From: Aphrophora alni
Taxonomy: Eukaryota > Arthropoda > Insecta > Hemiptera > Aphrophoridae
Assembly: GCA_963513935.1 (NCBI GenBank)
Contig: OY740770.1
Span: forward strand, 91,342,301-91,406,300
Direction of reading: 5' to 3'
Length of the DNA: 64,000 nt
Shown: one piece after another, positions 36,020 to 47,844 of the stretch
Layout: each line of letters opens with the position of its first letter
Numbering within the stretch: the stretch's first letter is position 1
Notes under the pieces: model-generated
Told to the model about the DNA's origin: nothing
Databases searched by the model: none
What the model saw: the letters and a program-made list of their open reading frames with translations, nothing else
Translations under genes and position numbers: made by a program

Positions 36020-37860
36020 CTGTAACGGGAAACAACTCATATATAGAAAGGATGGTAGAAATGTGAGCTAGCCACAAAGTTTTGCATTAGTGACCCGTGG
36101 ATTTCTCAACACTTGAATATAAAAACCATCGTCGACACTGTCAAACTAACAAGCACCAGAGAAACAGCCTTAATATTTAAATAATATAAATGTTACCGAT
36201 TAGGGAACTTACATATTAACTTAAATTCACTACAATATACCTCACCTATTGTTATCGAAACTTTAGGATTTTGCGCCGTAACATCCGTAGAACTAGAACG
36301 GACATAATAAAGGTTTAACGGCCCACCGGTAATGTTCTAGAATTCCCCGATTGTCGATAATTTTACCCGATATAATGATATTTAAACACACGAACTAAAC
36401 AATATGGAACACAGTTATATGTCCATCAAAGTCCGGGTACTCCACTCATTTCTACAAAACATCAGAGTTTCTGCTACTGATTTCACTTGACGAATATCTA
36501 GTTAGCAAGTTTCGGACCGCTCCTTCGAACTATTCACAGTTTAGAAGAATTTTATAGTCCGTGGATGAGTAATGGACTTAAAACCACGTCTCCCTGGATC
36601 TGCTTTAACTTTTTCAAGTACGAAAATTCAGCAGGCGGAAGTCCACCTTATATTATCTTGATATAGAATCCTGTACTTATATGAAAAATAATGGTTCTTC
36701 CTTGCAGAATGACTGCCTTAACTTTATACCTGTCAAATTTTTATACACAAGAAGAAGATAGCTCATGAGAAGTTTAAAAAACTGAAGTATTTCTCATGGT
36801 ACCGCAAGAAGACTGCATTAGATTTAAATTATTTTGAGAAATTAATGAAAATCTATAATTTTAAAATTTTGCTCTTCACAACTTTCGGGGATAATATAAA
36901 CTCTTACAGTTTTCTCGAGGAACAAACTATGAAGATCACCAACGTTAAAAAGAGGTGGTAACCTGGTAGAAGATGTAAAAAAACAGCTTTAGCAGCAACT
37001 GGAGGAAAAAGATGGTTTCATAATTTTGTAATAAATATTTATTTTCTTATGAATAAAATTATTTGCATATGTTATTTAAAATGTTTGTAATGTTTGTTTT
37101 CTAACAATTGGTTTACAAATCTATTCTTATCAGTTTCGAATGTATATTTGTTTGATTGTAAATGTTATTTGTCAATAAATAATCTACCGTATCAATTAAA
37201 GGGCAAACTATCAGTATACAGAACTCTTGGTGGTAGAAATATACCGGGTGTTCAAAAAGTCTGTAAACCGTTTAATATTTATTTTATTAATAAACGTAGA
37301 ACAATGAAACTCTAGGATTACGTCCTCTCTGTAGTTACTGACTTTTTGGTCATTTTAGCTGTCTTTTTTCGCTTTTGTTTAGACCACTTATTGTTAGACA
37401 ATGTTCTATTTTACGTTCGGTTTGCGTTTTGTTATATCAATTTCAGATTGAAATATTGTATTTCATTTTAAAATACAACTATTTATTTATAACGACAAAC
37501 ATATAGTCTGATTGAAAATTCAAAAAACCTAATTATGTACATCCGATTGTATTTTCAATAACAACACATTCCATTAAAGGAAGTTACAGGTGTAATCAAA
37601 ATAATTTAGTAGATATAAAATCATTATTCAATGAATAATCTTTTAAATAATTTAAAGTTTATAAATAAGATCCTTGTTCAGAAAAGAAAACTTTTTTTGG
37701 GAAGGGGTAGGGTATTACTTTGAGACATAATTTGGCGTTATCTGTTACAGCTGTTCCTAAAAAAGTTTGAAAAGAAAGTTTAACGACAGGATTTGTAAGA
37801 TATTAGAGTTTCACAGTTTAACTCTCAGTAGGAAAAGTGAAAACAAAAAGAGGAAGGAAA
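36020..37860. other. anonymous DNA; possible transposon end near 37,240
   Basis: No gene recognised. CCGGGTGTTCAAAAAGTCTG at 37,241-37,262 resembles the tips of some Tc1/mariner-type TIRs, but I found no partner end. A 73-codon frame at 37,094-37,315 crosses it without a motif. Confidence 0.4.
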
Positions 37861-37862
37861 AG

Positions 37863-37863
<1 letters not shown>

Positions 37864-37951
<88 letters not shown>

Positions 37952-37980
37952 CAAGCGCACGCACACACACACAAACACAC
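37864..37980. repeat. (CA)n microsatellite
   Basis: About 55 CA dinucleotides with a few interruptions (AAACAC, AGCGCACG) toward the right end. The Thr-His open frame through it is spurious. Confidence 0.95.
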
Positions 37981-38038
37981 CAACCAATATAAAAATATAC
38001 GCTTTAGAGCCTATCTGTATTTTTGTTGTTTGTGGTCA

Positions 38039-38087
38039 CCAGTACCAATGACTACATAAATACTATTTATGTAGTCATTGCCAGTAC
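38039..38087. repeat. 35-nt perfect palindrome flanked by 7-bp direct repeats
   Basis: CAATGACTACATAAATA (38,046-38,062), one central C, then its exact reverse complement (38,064-38,080). CCAGTAC lies immediately on both sides (38,039-38,045 and 38,081-38,087). The direct repeats touching both ends look like a target duplication, so the palindrome may be a tiny insertion. Confidence 0.8.
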
Positions 38088-38184
38088 GTTTTACCAAAAT
38101 ATTGTCAACATGTTTCTCTAAACATTATACAGTTTGCATATACAAAATACATATTAATACATATGCATAATTAATTACATTATT

Positions 38185-38440
38185 ACTATATTAAATGTTG
38201 AGCTTGACTTATGAGAAAAATTATACAGCGTAACAAACACACAGAACACAATTCTCACAAAAAATACGCCTAAGTATCAGACGCGTTTCAACGACAAGGT
38301 CGTCCTCTTCAGTGATACACGAGCTACACCAACTGACAGCTATAGTTGAAGAGACTGAAGAGGACGACCTTGTCGTTGAAACGCGTCTGATACTTGGGCG
38401 TATTTTTTGTGAGAATTGTGTTCTGTGTGTTTGTTATACA
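38185..38440 (-). mobile_element. PLE terminal foldback with 82-bp arms
   Basis: The left arm (38,231-38,312) and right arm (38,355-38,436) are inverted copies that differ at one position by eye, separated by a 42-nt spacer. Each arm contains the hammerhead-like core. The left flank TTGAGCTTGACTTATGAGA matches the flank of the 28.4-kb copy and resembles the 9.6-kb PLE end. The structure is a MITE-like foldback made from Penelope-type ends. Confidence 0.65.
38274..38318 (-). ncRNA. hammerhead-like ribozyme motif, second identical copy
   Basis: The same 45 nt as at 28,389-28,433, including perfect stem I (GUAUCA with UGAUAC), CUGAAGA, GAAAC and GUC. The inverted right arm holds the core on the plus strand (38,355 onward), but there the sequence 5' of CUGAAGA does not pair with UGAUAC, so only the minus-strand copy has a complete stem I. 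Confidence 0.55.
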
Positions 38441-39878
38441 CATTTTTACTAATGTTTGATTAATCTATATTTTGTTTATTAGATTTTTTTTTTATATAAA
38501 AGTCAAAACGAAGATAATCGTTTATAAATACACATTTTTCCAAGTTTATCTCAAAACATTTTACTAATAAATACAGATAAAACTTATAATATTTTTGAAT
38601 TTACAATTCAATTTTACCATAAAAGTCCCTTATGAAATTTATTAGTTTTCTTTTAATCTTTAACCATAAATCTTCATAAATTTACCAGAAGTAACCCTTA
38701 ATGATGATTAGGCCTACTAATGTAACGTAATTTTAAAATAAATATATGTGTTGAGTTATTGATATAGGTGTATTATTATAGAACAATAAAGTAACAACAG
38801 ATTACATTTTAAAGTAAAAAGCTTTAGATCCTATTTAAAATTTGTAAATGTTAAATCGTTGACGTTGACTAACAAGTATAAACAAACTTCTTAACCTTTT
38901 GAAAAAATCTAAATCCCTTCTCACGTTGACGCTTGAATATTGAGGAGGGTGCATGTAAACAAAATTATCCCCATGAAAATGCAAAGGTTGTTCCTTAATC
39001 AACGCTATTATGTTAATTTTATTTATTATTTCCATGTATGTATGACATGTCTGTTAACATTCTTCTAGGAACAGGACGTTTGATCCATTTTGTTAAAATT
39101 TGGTATAAAAGTACTTTTTGTAAAACTTTATCAAGAAGTCGAACGAGAACTTTTTTTTAAAGATTGCTAGGATTTAAAATATTTCAAAGATCTTATTTTT
39201 GATCAAATAAATATACAGAAAATTTGAATATATCTGTAGACTTGACCTCTTGAATAGTCTGGAAGCTAGCGCTCTCGCGTTCTAAGGAAGGTCATCGTGT
39301 CTTTTAATTTCAGTGGAGTTTCAAAAATTACGGTATTGACCTAGGATTTTGGGTAAAGAGAAAACTACGATTAATAGCTCATTATAATTACGAAGGCAAT
39401 AATTACAGAAAGTGAAATTGTATTTCCTCGGCACACAATTTAAACTCCATCTAAGGGACCTAATCGAGTTAAAACTATTGGGTAACAGGACATTATCATC
39501 AAGATAGTACCAGTAACCAACCTCAAATATTCACTACAAATCAAATAAATTATTAGCATACAAGTAATTTAAATTTTGGTAGATGAGAGTTAAATAAATT
39601 ATATAATATTGAAATGTAGGTACAGATTAGATACTAATACATTTTATTTTGCGAAGAAAGTTTTATAATTTATGACTTCATTACTAGAGGTTACCGATTG
39701 TGAGTTTAGTTTGGGTATTCCATAAATGACCAGAACATAGTTTATTACCTATTTCCTAACATTTCATAAATACTAATTTAAAAAAAAAAATAGATATCTG
39801 AGAGCTATGTTGTGAATTGAATGCGCTAAATCATTTCTAAGTGATATATTAAAATCCCGAATAAAAGCTTCAAATACA
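38441..39878. other. anonymous AT-rich DNA
   Basis: One minus-strand frame of 66 codons (38,835-39,035) with an ordinary composition but no recognised motif. No repeat or RNA gene seen. Confidence 0.45.
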
Positions 39879-39879
39879 C

Positions 39880-39880
39880 A

Positions 39881-39938
<58 letters not shown>
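39880..39938. repeat. (TA)n microsatellite
   Basis: About 28 TA dinucleotides, nearly uninterrupted. Confidence 0.95.
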
Positions 39939-39939
<1 letters not shown>

Positions 39940-42900
39940 CGTAATATTAACACAATATCATATATCGTCATGTAATAACCGTTTCTGTTCAGAAGCAAAA
40001 TGAAAAGCGATTTTGTCCTCTAATCTAATCCTTTTCTTTACCTTCTCCAATATTGACCGCTCTGAGGCAAAGCGAAGGATGAATTTCCGTTTGGCAACTA
40101 CATCCGGCTTTCCTTTATACTTATATTATCTATAGAATGAAATTGACAACGAAACGCCAGCTTTGTACGTATTGTCATAAAATAACATTATAAAGAATGA
40201 ATTAAATTACAAGATTAATCATTTAAAGCAATTATTTTAAATAAAGTGAAACACAGCCTCCAGCTCAATAACTTGAAGAGGAGGTAAGCTTATTTCCAAA
40301 ATATTTGCCTTTAATTTTAATTATTTAGGGGAGGATTTATGGTTTTTTAGTAATGTCAAAATATAAAACTTAGAAATTAATTGATTATTAAGTTTTAATA
40401 TTTTACTAATCCCATGGTATTCTCTTACACCTATTTGGTTCACGAGGTCTTCGCGTGAAATTTAGTTTGTATTAAGTTTTAGAGATCAACGCATAGGATT
40501 ACCATTTAGCTATAACACAAATTGGTAAAAGTTAGTTCCTTGAAGTTACAATTTATCATTCCGGGAATCAATCTCTTGTAATCGACTTAGCTTTGCACTT
40601 GAAGGAAGCTACTTACATTCTTCTAATTAAAGAATATTACGTGCCTGAATAAGAAGAGAATTGAGACTATGCTTATGAAGTTATAGTGCCTACCTATGAA
40701 CTTTATTCTGTACTATCTTGGAAATTATTTAAATGCGGGAGCATCTATTAATAAAAACTAGAACTATTAAGGTGTCATTTTTCTAATTAATGTTTTATGT
40801 TTCGATTGATCAGTATAGTAATTTAAAAAATAATAAAACTTGAAAGACTATATACGATAAAGGCAAATCTCATTTCAACCCTGAGTGACCAATGCGTACG
40901 TGAGTATGTGGCGGAGGGCAGGATAAAGAGTGCGGAGTCTGAAAGCTGTCAGTGTTAACCTGTCAGTCAAAGCAGCAACAATAAAGTATCTCTCTTGAGT
41001 AACAAATTATAAAGATGATTTTTCTTGGTATATTAATAATAGTTGGAATTCAATGAGTTTTACTTTTTCAAAACCACACTAGTAAAATTTTAAAGTCTTC
41101 CATTATATTTTAATAATATGTTAATAAAATAATTGGTAATCTGAACAAAATAAGACACTTTAATACTATTATAAGTAAAATTTATTAAGTATTAATATTA
41201 TGTTGTTATAAAAGTCTATTGTAACTATAATCTTTTTATTTTATTCAAGGATAAATCAATCATAATTCAAAATATTCAAAACTGTAATGAAAACTTTATT
41301 AGCTAAATTCCAGAAAATATTGGTAATAAACCGTTACGTTAGGTTAGGATAACATGTCAAAATAGTGACGGAAGTAGGATTGATGGTAAATATGTTTTTT
41401 ATACACTAAATTAAATTTATTAGCCATAGAGTTTGTCACAAATTATTGTAGTTAACCTCGACCAATTTATCAATCAATGTTTAAGATAATTGCATCTTGG
41501 TTTTACTTGATTATTAAATCGTATGTCCTTAATACATTATTGGAGAAACTTACTAAAGGGAAACAGATTTAAATTGGTTTTAGACGTAAGATTAGCATGC
41601 AAAAATCTATTCTTTAATCTGAAAAAATCCTTAGTTTTATACAATGATAACATCAATTATTTAAAGCCAGGTGCTGAATATAACTTTATACGGGAAAACT
41701 GAGTTCAAATTTTAATAAACTAAACAACCTAAGTTAAATATTAAAATCTGTTTCTCAACAGTTAGGTACATATTTATGTTTAATAACTGCAACACAACCA
41801 GATGAAATATATGCCTATTATTGTGTATGCTTTTAGTAGCGCTACTACTGACCCTTCCAAATCCTGGTCAGTTACCTGAGGTAAGACAGGTTTCTTTGTG
41901 ATTGGCAGGTTAAGAGCGGGAGGTTCTACTTCGTACTTCCCTTCAGGTTTACGTTTTGGTTTGCTCTAAGACTCTGAATATTTTGACTATGTTATCGAAA
42001 TGTAAATAAGAGTATTATAGTAAACATATTAGTTTTATTGTAATTTTAGTTTGTTTATTGTTTTTTTTTTTTGGTTCGGGGAATCCTTCTTTTCCAGATT
42101 AAGTTGAAGAACTTCAAATCAAACTAAATAACAAGCCGATCTGAACAAAATAAGAAACAGTAGAACCAACATTAACATAATTATCTAAATTTTAAGAAAA
42201 TGATATATTTAAAACTCCAGTATAACTATAATCCCTATTTAATTAAAGTGTTGAACTTATGAATAATTTATCTAGGTGCATTGAAAACTAAAATAATAAT
42301 TTATTACGAAAATTTCAGTTATCTTCAATTTTTAACTAAACTTGTAGACCAGAAGTTATACATTAGTTACAGAATGTGAGATCGCTAATAAATAGTCTGT
42401 AAATAATCGAAATTTTTTGGCAATGTAGTTTGTCCAGAAGTTTGTCAATGATTTTTCTGGGGCTTTTTATATTTATCTACTTGGCCTAATAACCAGGGCG
42501 ATAACATTCAGTTGTCCATTATTCACTCTATGCATTTATATAATGGTTTGTAGAATATTCCAATATTCATTGTATGCAATATAATAATAACTAGAACAGA
42601 GAATATAGATCACAATTATTTAATTTATTTATAATATATCTTTTACTTTCAGGTAAGTATTACAAAAAAATATTAAAATTTTTAACTGCTGATGACAAGG
42701 CAACTGTACACTAAAGACATAATGTGAAGCAAAATTATTTGATCGTAATGTAAACAATTAAAGACTTCAAACTAACTATAACAAAATTAAATATTGCAAT
42801 GTAAAATGTTTAAATGAAAACAGTCTCCCACCAGTTGCAATCAATTTAATTATATTAAACGATATTGCAAACAATATTATTAAAAATGGAATTCCAATTA

Positions 42901-43615
42901 ATAATAAATTATTGTTTATTTTTACCCACTATTCTACACTTAATGGTAGAATTAAGGGTATGCAATATGGACAGTAGGGTATGCTGGACAATACACATAT
43001 ATTGTCTAGTAGTTTTTTATGCTAAAAACTCTTCAATTATTTTTAGTTGTCAATATGATCTAGTTTAAATTTTTATTTTTTTTTAATAATAACCGAAATT
43101 GGTCCCTGTTGTTAACTTCAGATTTTAACTTTAAATATTACACGTTTGGTGAAATATTTAATATTTTCTCTGGTAATATTTTTGGTTGATGATAATACAT
43201 AATGTACTAAATTCCTTATCTAACTTAAGTCAATAAATTATATATTTAATAAGTAGAACATAGGGTTTAAATCTATTTAAAATTAACACAATTACCTCTT
43301 AAGTACTACAAAAACGAACCTCAAAATCAAACATGGAAAAAACTGATATTCACAGCGACATAGGGTGGAATAATTAATTTTAAATTAGGTATTTATAGTG
43401 TGTTAAAGGATGTCTTCCTAGATATCTTTAAGAAATCTAATATGAGAATAATTCAAAGCCTTGAAAATTGACATCATTCATGGCAAAAATAAAAAACTGC
43501 TCATGAAAAGTTAAGATGTTTAAGTTAAGGTAATTTAAAGAATATAATTAATTCTGAAAAATGAAAATAAAATATTAAAAATACTTAATGTAAAGTTTTT
43601 GTCAAAGCATCAACA
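39940..43615. other. anonymous AT-rich DNA
   Basis: Two slightly GC-richer patches (about 40,880-40,990 and 41,830-41,970) stand out, but neither shows a reading frame or a known element. No gene was recognised. Confidence 0.45.
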
Positions 43616-43621
43616 ATGTAG

Positions 43622-43945
43622 TGGTCACTTTTTTTCACACTTATTGTGTCAATCTTTCTTTTCCCTCGTTTATTATCTCTTCCACATCTACTGTAACTAC
43701 CTTTCTCTTTGGTAATTTCTTCTCTCTTCCACAAAACCATTGCTCTCTTTCTCTTTGCTCAAGTCTTTTTTCTTTAACATCTCTTGTGTCCCTCATTCTT
43801 CTACCCTCAATTATTTTCTTTTTCACACCTACTCTGTTTCTTTTTCTCTCACTGATACGTTTTTTCCTCATTTAATGACTCAGTCAATTTTACCGCCCAA
43901 ACTTTCGCTTTGTCTTTACTATTGTTCCCCCCCCCCCACAAAATC
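43622..43945. repeat. polypyrimidine-rich tract
   Basis: About 300 bp dominated by T and C on the plus strand, ending in a C10 run near 43,930. Open frames on both strands (Ser/Phe/Leu-rich on plus, Arg/Glu/Lys-rich on minus) follow from composition and are not supported as genes. Confidence 0.7.
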
Positions 43946-44060
43946 TCAATCTTTTACTAACAAATAAAGGTGAGCCGTAAGAAACTATGAACTCTATATA
44001 TACGATTTAAACTATTGACTGAAGGTACTTGGAAGAACTCCATTTTAATGAAAAAACAAA

Positions 44061-45190
44061 CACCGTATTTAGTAAATTCTAAAATGTATTTGAGTCTTGC
44101 CGACCATGGTTTCGCCAGCAACGGCATTTACAAGGCAGCTTAACAAAGACTAACGAAGATATTTAAAACTAACATATATTACAAAACTAACATATATTAC
44201 ATATAATTTAAAAAAATTAAAATGGTAACCAGTTTCAGTATTTTTAAGAAACCTATGTTTACTGACAATATTATACATTATACATCACAACATCCTTTGG
44301 CCTACAAATGGCCGCCTTCCATAGTATGTTGCATCGTCTCATTAACATTCCAATGTCTATTAATGATTTTTGTATGGAATTAAGTTGAATAAAAAAATTT
44401 CTTTTAATAATGGTTATGATGTTAACCTCATAGAAAAAATGTTAAAAACTAAATTGAAAAATAATGCTAAATTACTTATATTTCCAACTTTAGATTCTAT
44501 TAAAAGCGCACTAAAATGGCCTAGAATTAACTATATTGGTGGTTAGCTATGCTGTTGGGCATGTATTAGAAAAGAAAAATCGTCGTAAACCAGCTTTTTA
44601 CTGTAAAAACAATTTAGGAAAAATGTTACTAAATTGTAAGGATAAAATAGATAGCATGCAAAAAAGTAGTGTTTATAAATTAACATGTAATATTTGTAAT
44701 GCAGCTTATGTAGGCCAAACAGGCCGTAGTTTTAAATGTAGGTTAAGTGAACACGAAAGAAGTTGGCGGTTGGGTCATAATGACTCTAGTTTTTCCTTTA
44801 ATTTAAAAACTCATTTAGTGTCTAATTTTTTTAATAATGTTAAGTTTGAAATTCTCCATGTAAATGCAAAAAGTAGGAAATTAAATTCATTAGAAATGTT
44901 AGAGATTAGGAGAATAATTTGTAAAGACTCCAAACTGGTACTCAATGATCAGGTAGAATTTTTGTCAAACTCACCTTTGCTAAAACCATTGTCTTCCTTA
45001 TGACCACATGTTTCCCGAGTCCTTCTACTCTCCCCCCCCCTAGCTAAGTAACTGTCCTTTATTGTAATATATGTTAGTTTTAAATATCTTCCTTAGTCTT
45101 TGTTAAGCTGCCTTGTAAATGCCGTTGCTGGCGAAACCATGGTCGGCAAGACTCAAATAAATTGTAGAATTTACTAAATATTTTGTTTGT
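44061..45190 (+). mobile_element. Penelope-like element fragment between inverted ends
   Basis: A segment of about 125 bp at 44,061-44,190 reappears inverted at about 45,065-45,190, with blocks such as GCTGCCTTGTAAATGCCGTT, GCTGGCGAAACCATGGTC and GGCAAGACTCAAAT. Between them lies a connector and GIY-YIG coding region on the plus strand. PLE insertions often carry terminal repeats in direct or inverted arrangement. In the 3' copy, GCC-loop-GGC followed by GAAACC-AT-GGTC resembles a decayed hammerhead, but the CUGANGA box is not intact. Confidence 0.7.
44290..45003 (+). pseudogene. Penelope-like element ORF, C-terminal part with GIY-YIG endonuclease
   Basis: The open part is 44,536-45,003 (about 155 codons, no in-frame ATG start, so a fragment). 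It contains SSVYKLTCNICN (position of GIY with a C-x2-C pair, residues 44-55), AYVGQTGRSFKCRLSEH (YIG half, residues 57-73) and LNSLEMLEI (residues 117-125, the likely catalytic glutamate). Upstream, in other frames, NNGYDVNLIEKMLKTK near 44,410-44,455 matches the connector that follows the reverse transcriptase in PLEs. The reverse transcriptase itself is missing. In an intact element this domain nicks the target for reverse transcription in the nucleus. The endonuclease segment is open and keeps its key residues, but the element is truncated and frameshifted. Confidence 0.75.
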
Positions 45191-45374
45191 TTTTTTCATT
45201 AACTCTATATATCTTTTTCCTAACTTTAACATGTATAGCTTTAAAGGAGATCATATTTCATTTGCTAAATAAGAATACCCGTACTTTAGATTTAATAATT
45301 TAAAATAACAATTTTTCTCATTGTGATAATTGCAATGATTTTATGTACCTATATATTGATAATTCAATGATTAT
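45191..45374. other. spacer between the PLE fragment and the Tc1/mariner-type element
   Basis: Short AT-rich stretch with nothing recognised. Confidence 0.4.
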
Positions 45375-45375
45375 A

Positions 45376-47840
45376 CAGAGTGGCTGAAAAGAAACCTGCA
45401 ACCCCTCAACGTTTTTGTTATTTGAGATATTTGAAAGCGGTTTGCGCCATTCTATTTTGAAGGTAGGGGACACTTTTCATGACCAAATGATTTTCAAATT
45501 TGTGTCCCGGGGCCCAAAGAGGGAGGGGTAACCCTGAAAAATATTCCAAATAGCAAAGACATTTGATACGACCTTTTGTTTGTAATGAAAAGACGAGAAA
45601 GAATCTTTAATTGAAATATCAATCCGATTATCCTAAACAAAATGGCAGCCCAATAAGTAAAATGGCTGAAAAGAAACCTGCACCCCCTTAACTATTTTTT
45701 TAGATATATGAATGGGGTTTGCGCCAGTTTATTTTAGAGGTAGGGGGCACTTTTAATGAAAAATATTATATTCGGGTTGCAGAGCCTAAAGGGGGGGGGG
45801 GGTAGCTTCTCAATAACTTCATGAGAACATAAATTATGTGATGAATTACTTTTTTCCTTCATAAAAAGACCAAACAGAATATGTAATTTTAAAACTTGAT
45901 CATCCACACACAACAAAATGGTGATGAAAAAAAATAATCCCCCCTACTCTTTTTTGCTGTTTGATATAATTATTTAAAAGTCATTTTTGGTAAAGTATTT
46001 TGGGAATGCGGGCTACTTTTCCTCCCATTATACACTAATTCAGGTATAAGTTGGTAGTTTTTTTATTCTCACATTCGTTTTGAAATCAAGATCATCAAAT
46101 TTGAACAAATGTACTTATTTTAAATCATGTGCTCAAACTGTTCGCCTTGTTTTTCCATGCAGTAATATAAGCGGTTTTTAAATTCATTCCTCACATTCTC
46201 AAAAGTTTGAAGGGAAATCCTTTGACATTCTTCAAAAATTTTGTTTCTAAGTTCTTCTAAGGATGCTGGCTTGGTGTTATAAACGACAGACTTTAAGTGA
46301 CCCCAAAGAAAAAAATCCAGTGGGTTTAGAGCTGGGGACCGAGCTTGCCATTCAATTTCACCTCTTCGACCTATCCAGTGGTTGGGAAACTGTTCGTTTA
46401 GAGATTAAGCTCTTACATTTCGATCATAATGTGGAGGTGCTCCATCTTGTTGAAATATTATTTGGTTTCTGTTGAATATTGCACTTCCATCAGGGTTATG
46501 CACTGTTACCACAGCACGATTCAGTGCCGGGACTATTTGGTTTCGGAGCATATCCATATAAATATTGCCGTTTAAATTTCCATTAATGACAAACGGTCCT
46601 ATAAGAATGTTACTCAATATCCCAGCCCACAGATTCATTTTTTGTGGATGCTGTGTGTGACTTTCCCTGTACCAATGTGGATTATCTTGAGACCAATATC
46701 TACTGTTAGGTTTGTTCACAGTTCCATTTAATGTAAAAGAAGCTTCATCAGTGAAAAAAAAATGTTGAGAGTTGACAGCAAGTTATTGTTCAATCTCTCT
46801 GTCATTATTTCACAGAACTGAAGGCGTCTATCAAAATCATCTTCTATTCGCTCATGTAGAAGAATAATTTTGTAAGGATAAAACGTGTGTTTTTTTAATG
46901 TCTTTTGTACTGACCATATTGTTAAAATATGGGTTCGAGCCAATGCTCTTGCTGATTGCTGAGGATTTATGGCAACTTGAGCTAAAATTCCTTCTTCAAC
47001 ATCCTCTTCCACACAAGGTCGCCCTGATCTCTTGACATCCAGTACACTACCAATTCTTTGAAATTATACTATTAAACTAGTCACTGACGATCGAGAAACA
47101 GTATGTTCTGTGTGTCTTTCATTATACAACATAACAGTGCCTTGATAAGTCCGAACCTGACCATATAAGATTACTATTTCAACTCTTTCCTCTAACGATA
47201 AAACAATTTCAAGTGTGATTCTGAACCAATCACAATACAAATAATCTCTTTAGTAAAGATATTAAAAAGATCAGGAAATTTACCACAACGTATCACATTA
47301 TAATTTATAAAGTATTCTTCATTTTAAACATGTATTATAAGTACATTAAATTGTAGGAAAAATAAGGATTATTGATAATTTCTGGGAGAAAAGGGAGTAT
47401 CACATTAATTTTTATCATAAAATGTTGGTGTCCCCAACCACCTCTCAAGGGCACAAGGACCCTAATTATAAAACATCTGTGATATAAGAGTATTTAAATA
47501 CCTCAAACAATTAAAGGAATAGGCCTACTATGAATGCAATTATTTATCAGCCATTTTACTTTTTGGGCCGCCATTTTGTTTAGGATAGTAGGATTGATAT
47601 TTCAATTACAGATTCTTTCTTGTCCTTTCATTACGAACAAAATGACGTATCACATGTCTATCCTATTTGGAATATTTTGCAGGGTTATCCCTTCCCCTTT
47701 GGGCCCCGAGACCCAAATTTAAAAATTATTTGGTCATGAAATGTGTCCCCTACCTCCAAAATAGAATGGCGCAAACCGCTTTCAAATATCTCAAATAACA
47801 AAATCGTTGAGGGGGTGAAGGTTTCTTTTCAGCCACCATG
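45376..47840 (-). mobile_element. Tc1/mariner-superfamily transposon with long TIRs, inactive
   Basis: The left end, TACAGAGTGGCTGAAAAGAA, and the right end (inverted, TACATGGTGGCTGAAAAGAA) start terminal inverted repeats of about 290 bp (45,376-45,668 and 47,545-47,840) flanked by TA, the usual target of this superfamily. A second tip-like word, AATGGCTGAAAAGAAACC, occurs at 45,661 and a weaker one near 45,915, so the left end is made of subterminal repeats about 285 bp apart. The interior holds a minus-strand transposase pseudogene. Total length is about 2.46 kb. Confidence 0.8.
46120..47210 (-). pseudogene. Tc1/mariner-like DDE transposase, broken
   Basis: N-terminal first helix-turn-helix around LSLEERVEIVILYGQVRTYQ (about 47,200), linker GSVLDVKRSGRP, second HTH with ARALARTHILTIWSVQKTLK and HPYK-type tail, then the DDE core. 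First catalytic Asp: [13 protein letters not shown] (about 46,750). Second: [10 protein letters not shown] (about 46,430). The third site reads SPALNPLDFFLWG: the residue expected to be the third aspartate is alanine (codon 46,330-46,332). There are also a stop in the N-terminal part (about 47,068), a frameshift in a T run just before TDEASF, and a frameshift near 46,405. Length of about 360 codons fits the family. It would have bound the TIRs and cut them; this copy cannot. Confidence 0.8.
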
Positions 47841-47844
47841 TATA

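Noticed and set aside
37767..38051. 94-codon frame with a Thr-His repeat
   Set aside because: It is a reading of the (CA)n microsatellite.
43621..43967. Overlapping Ser/Phe/Leu-rich and Arg/Glu/Lys-rich frames
   Set aside because: Both strands are open because of the pyrimidine-rich composition; no domain seen.
46263..46475. 70-codon plus-strand frame
   Set aside because: It is antisense to the DDE transposase end, which is recognisable on the minus strand.
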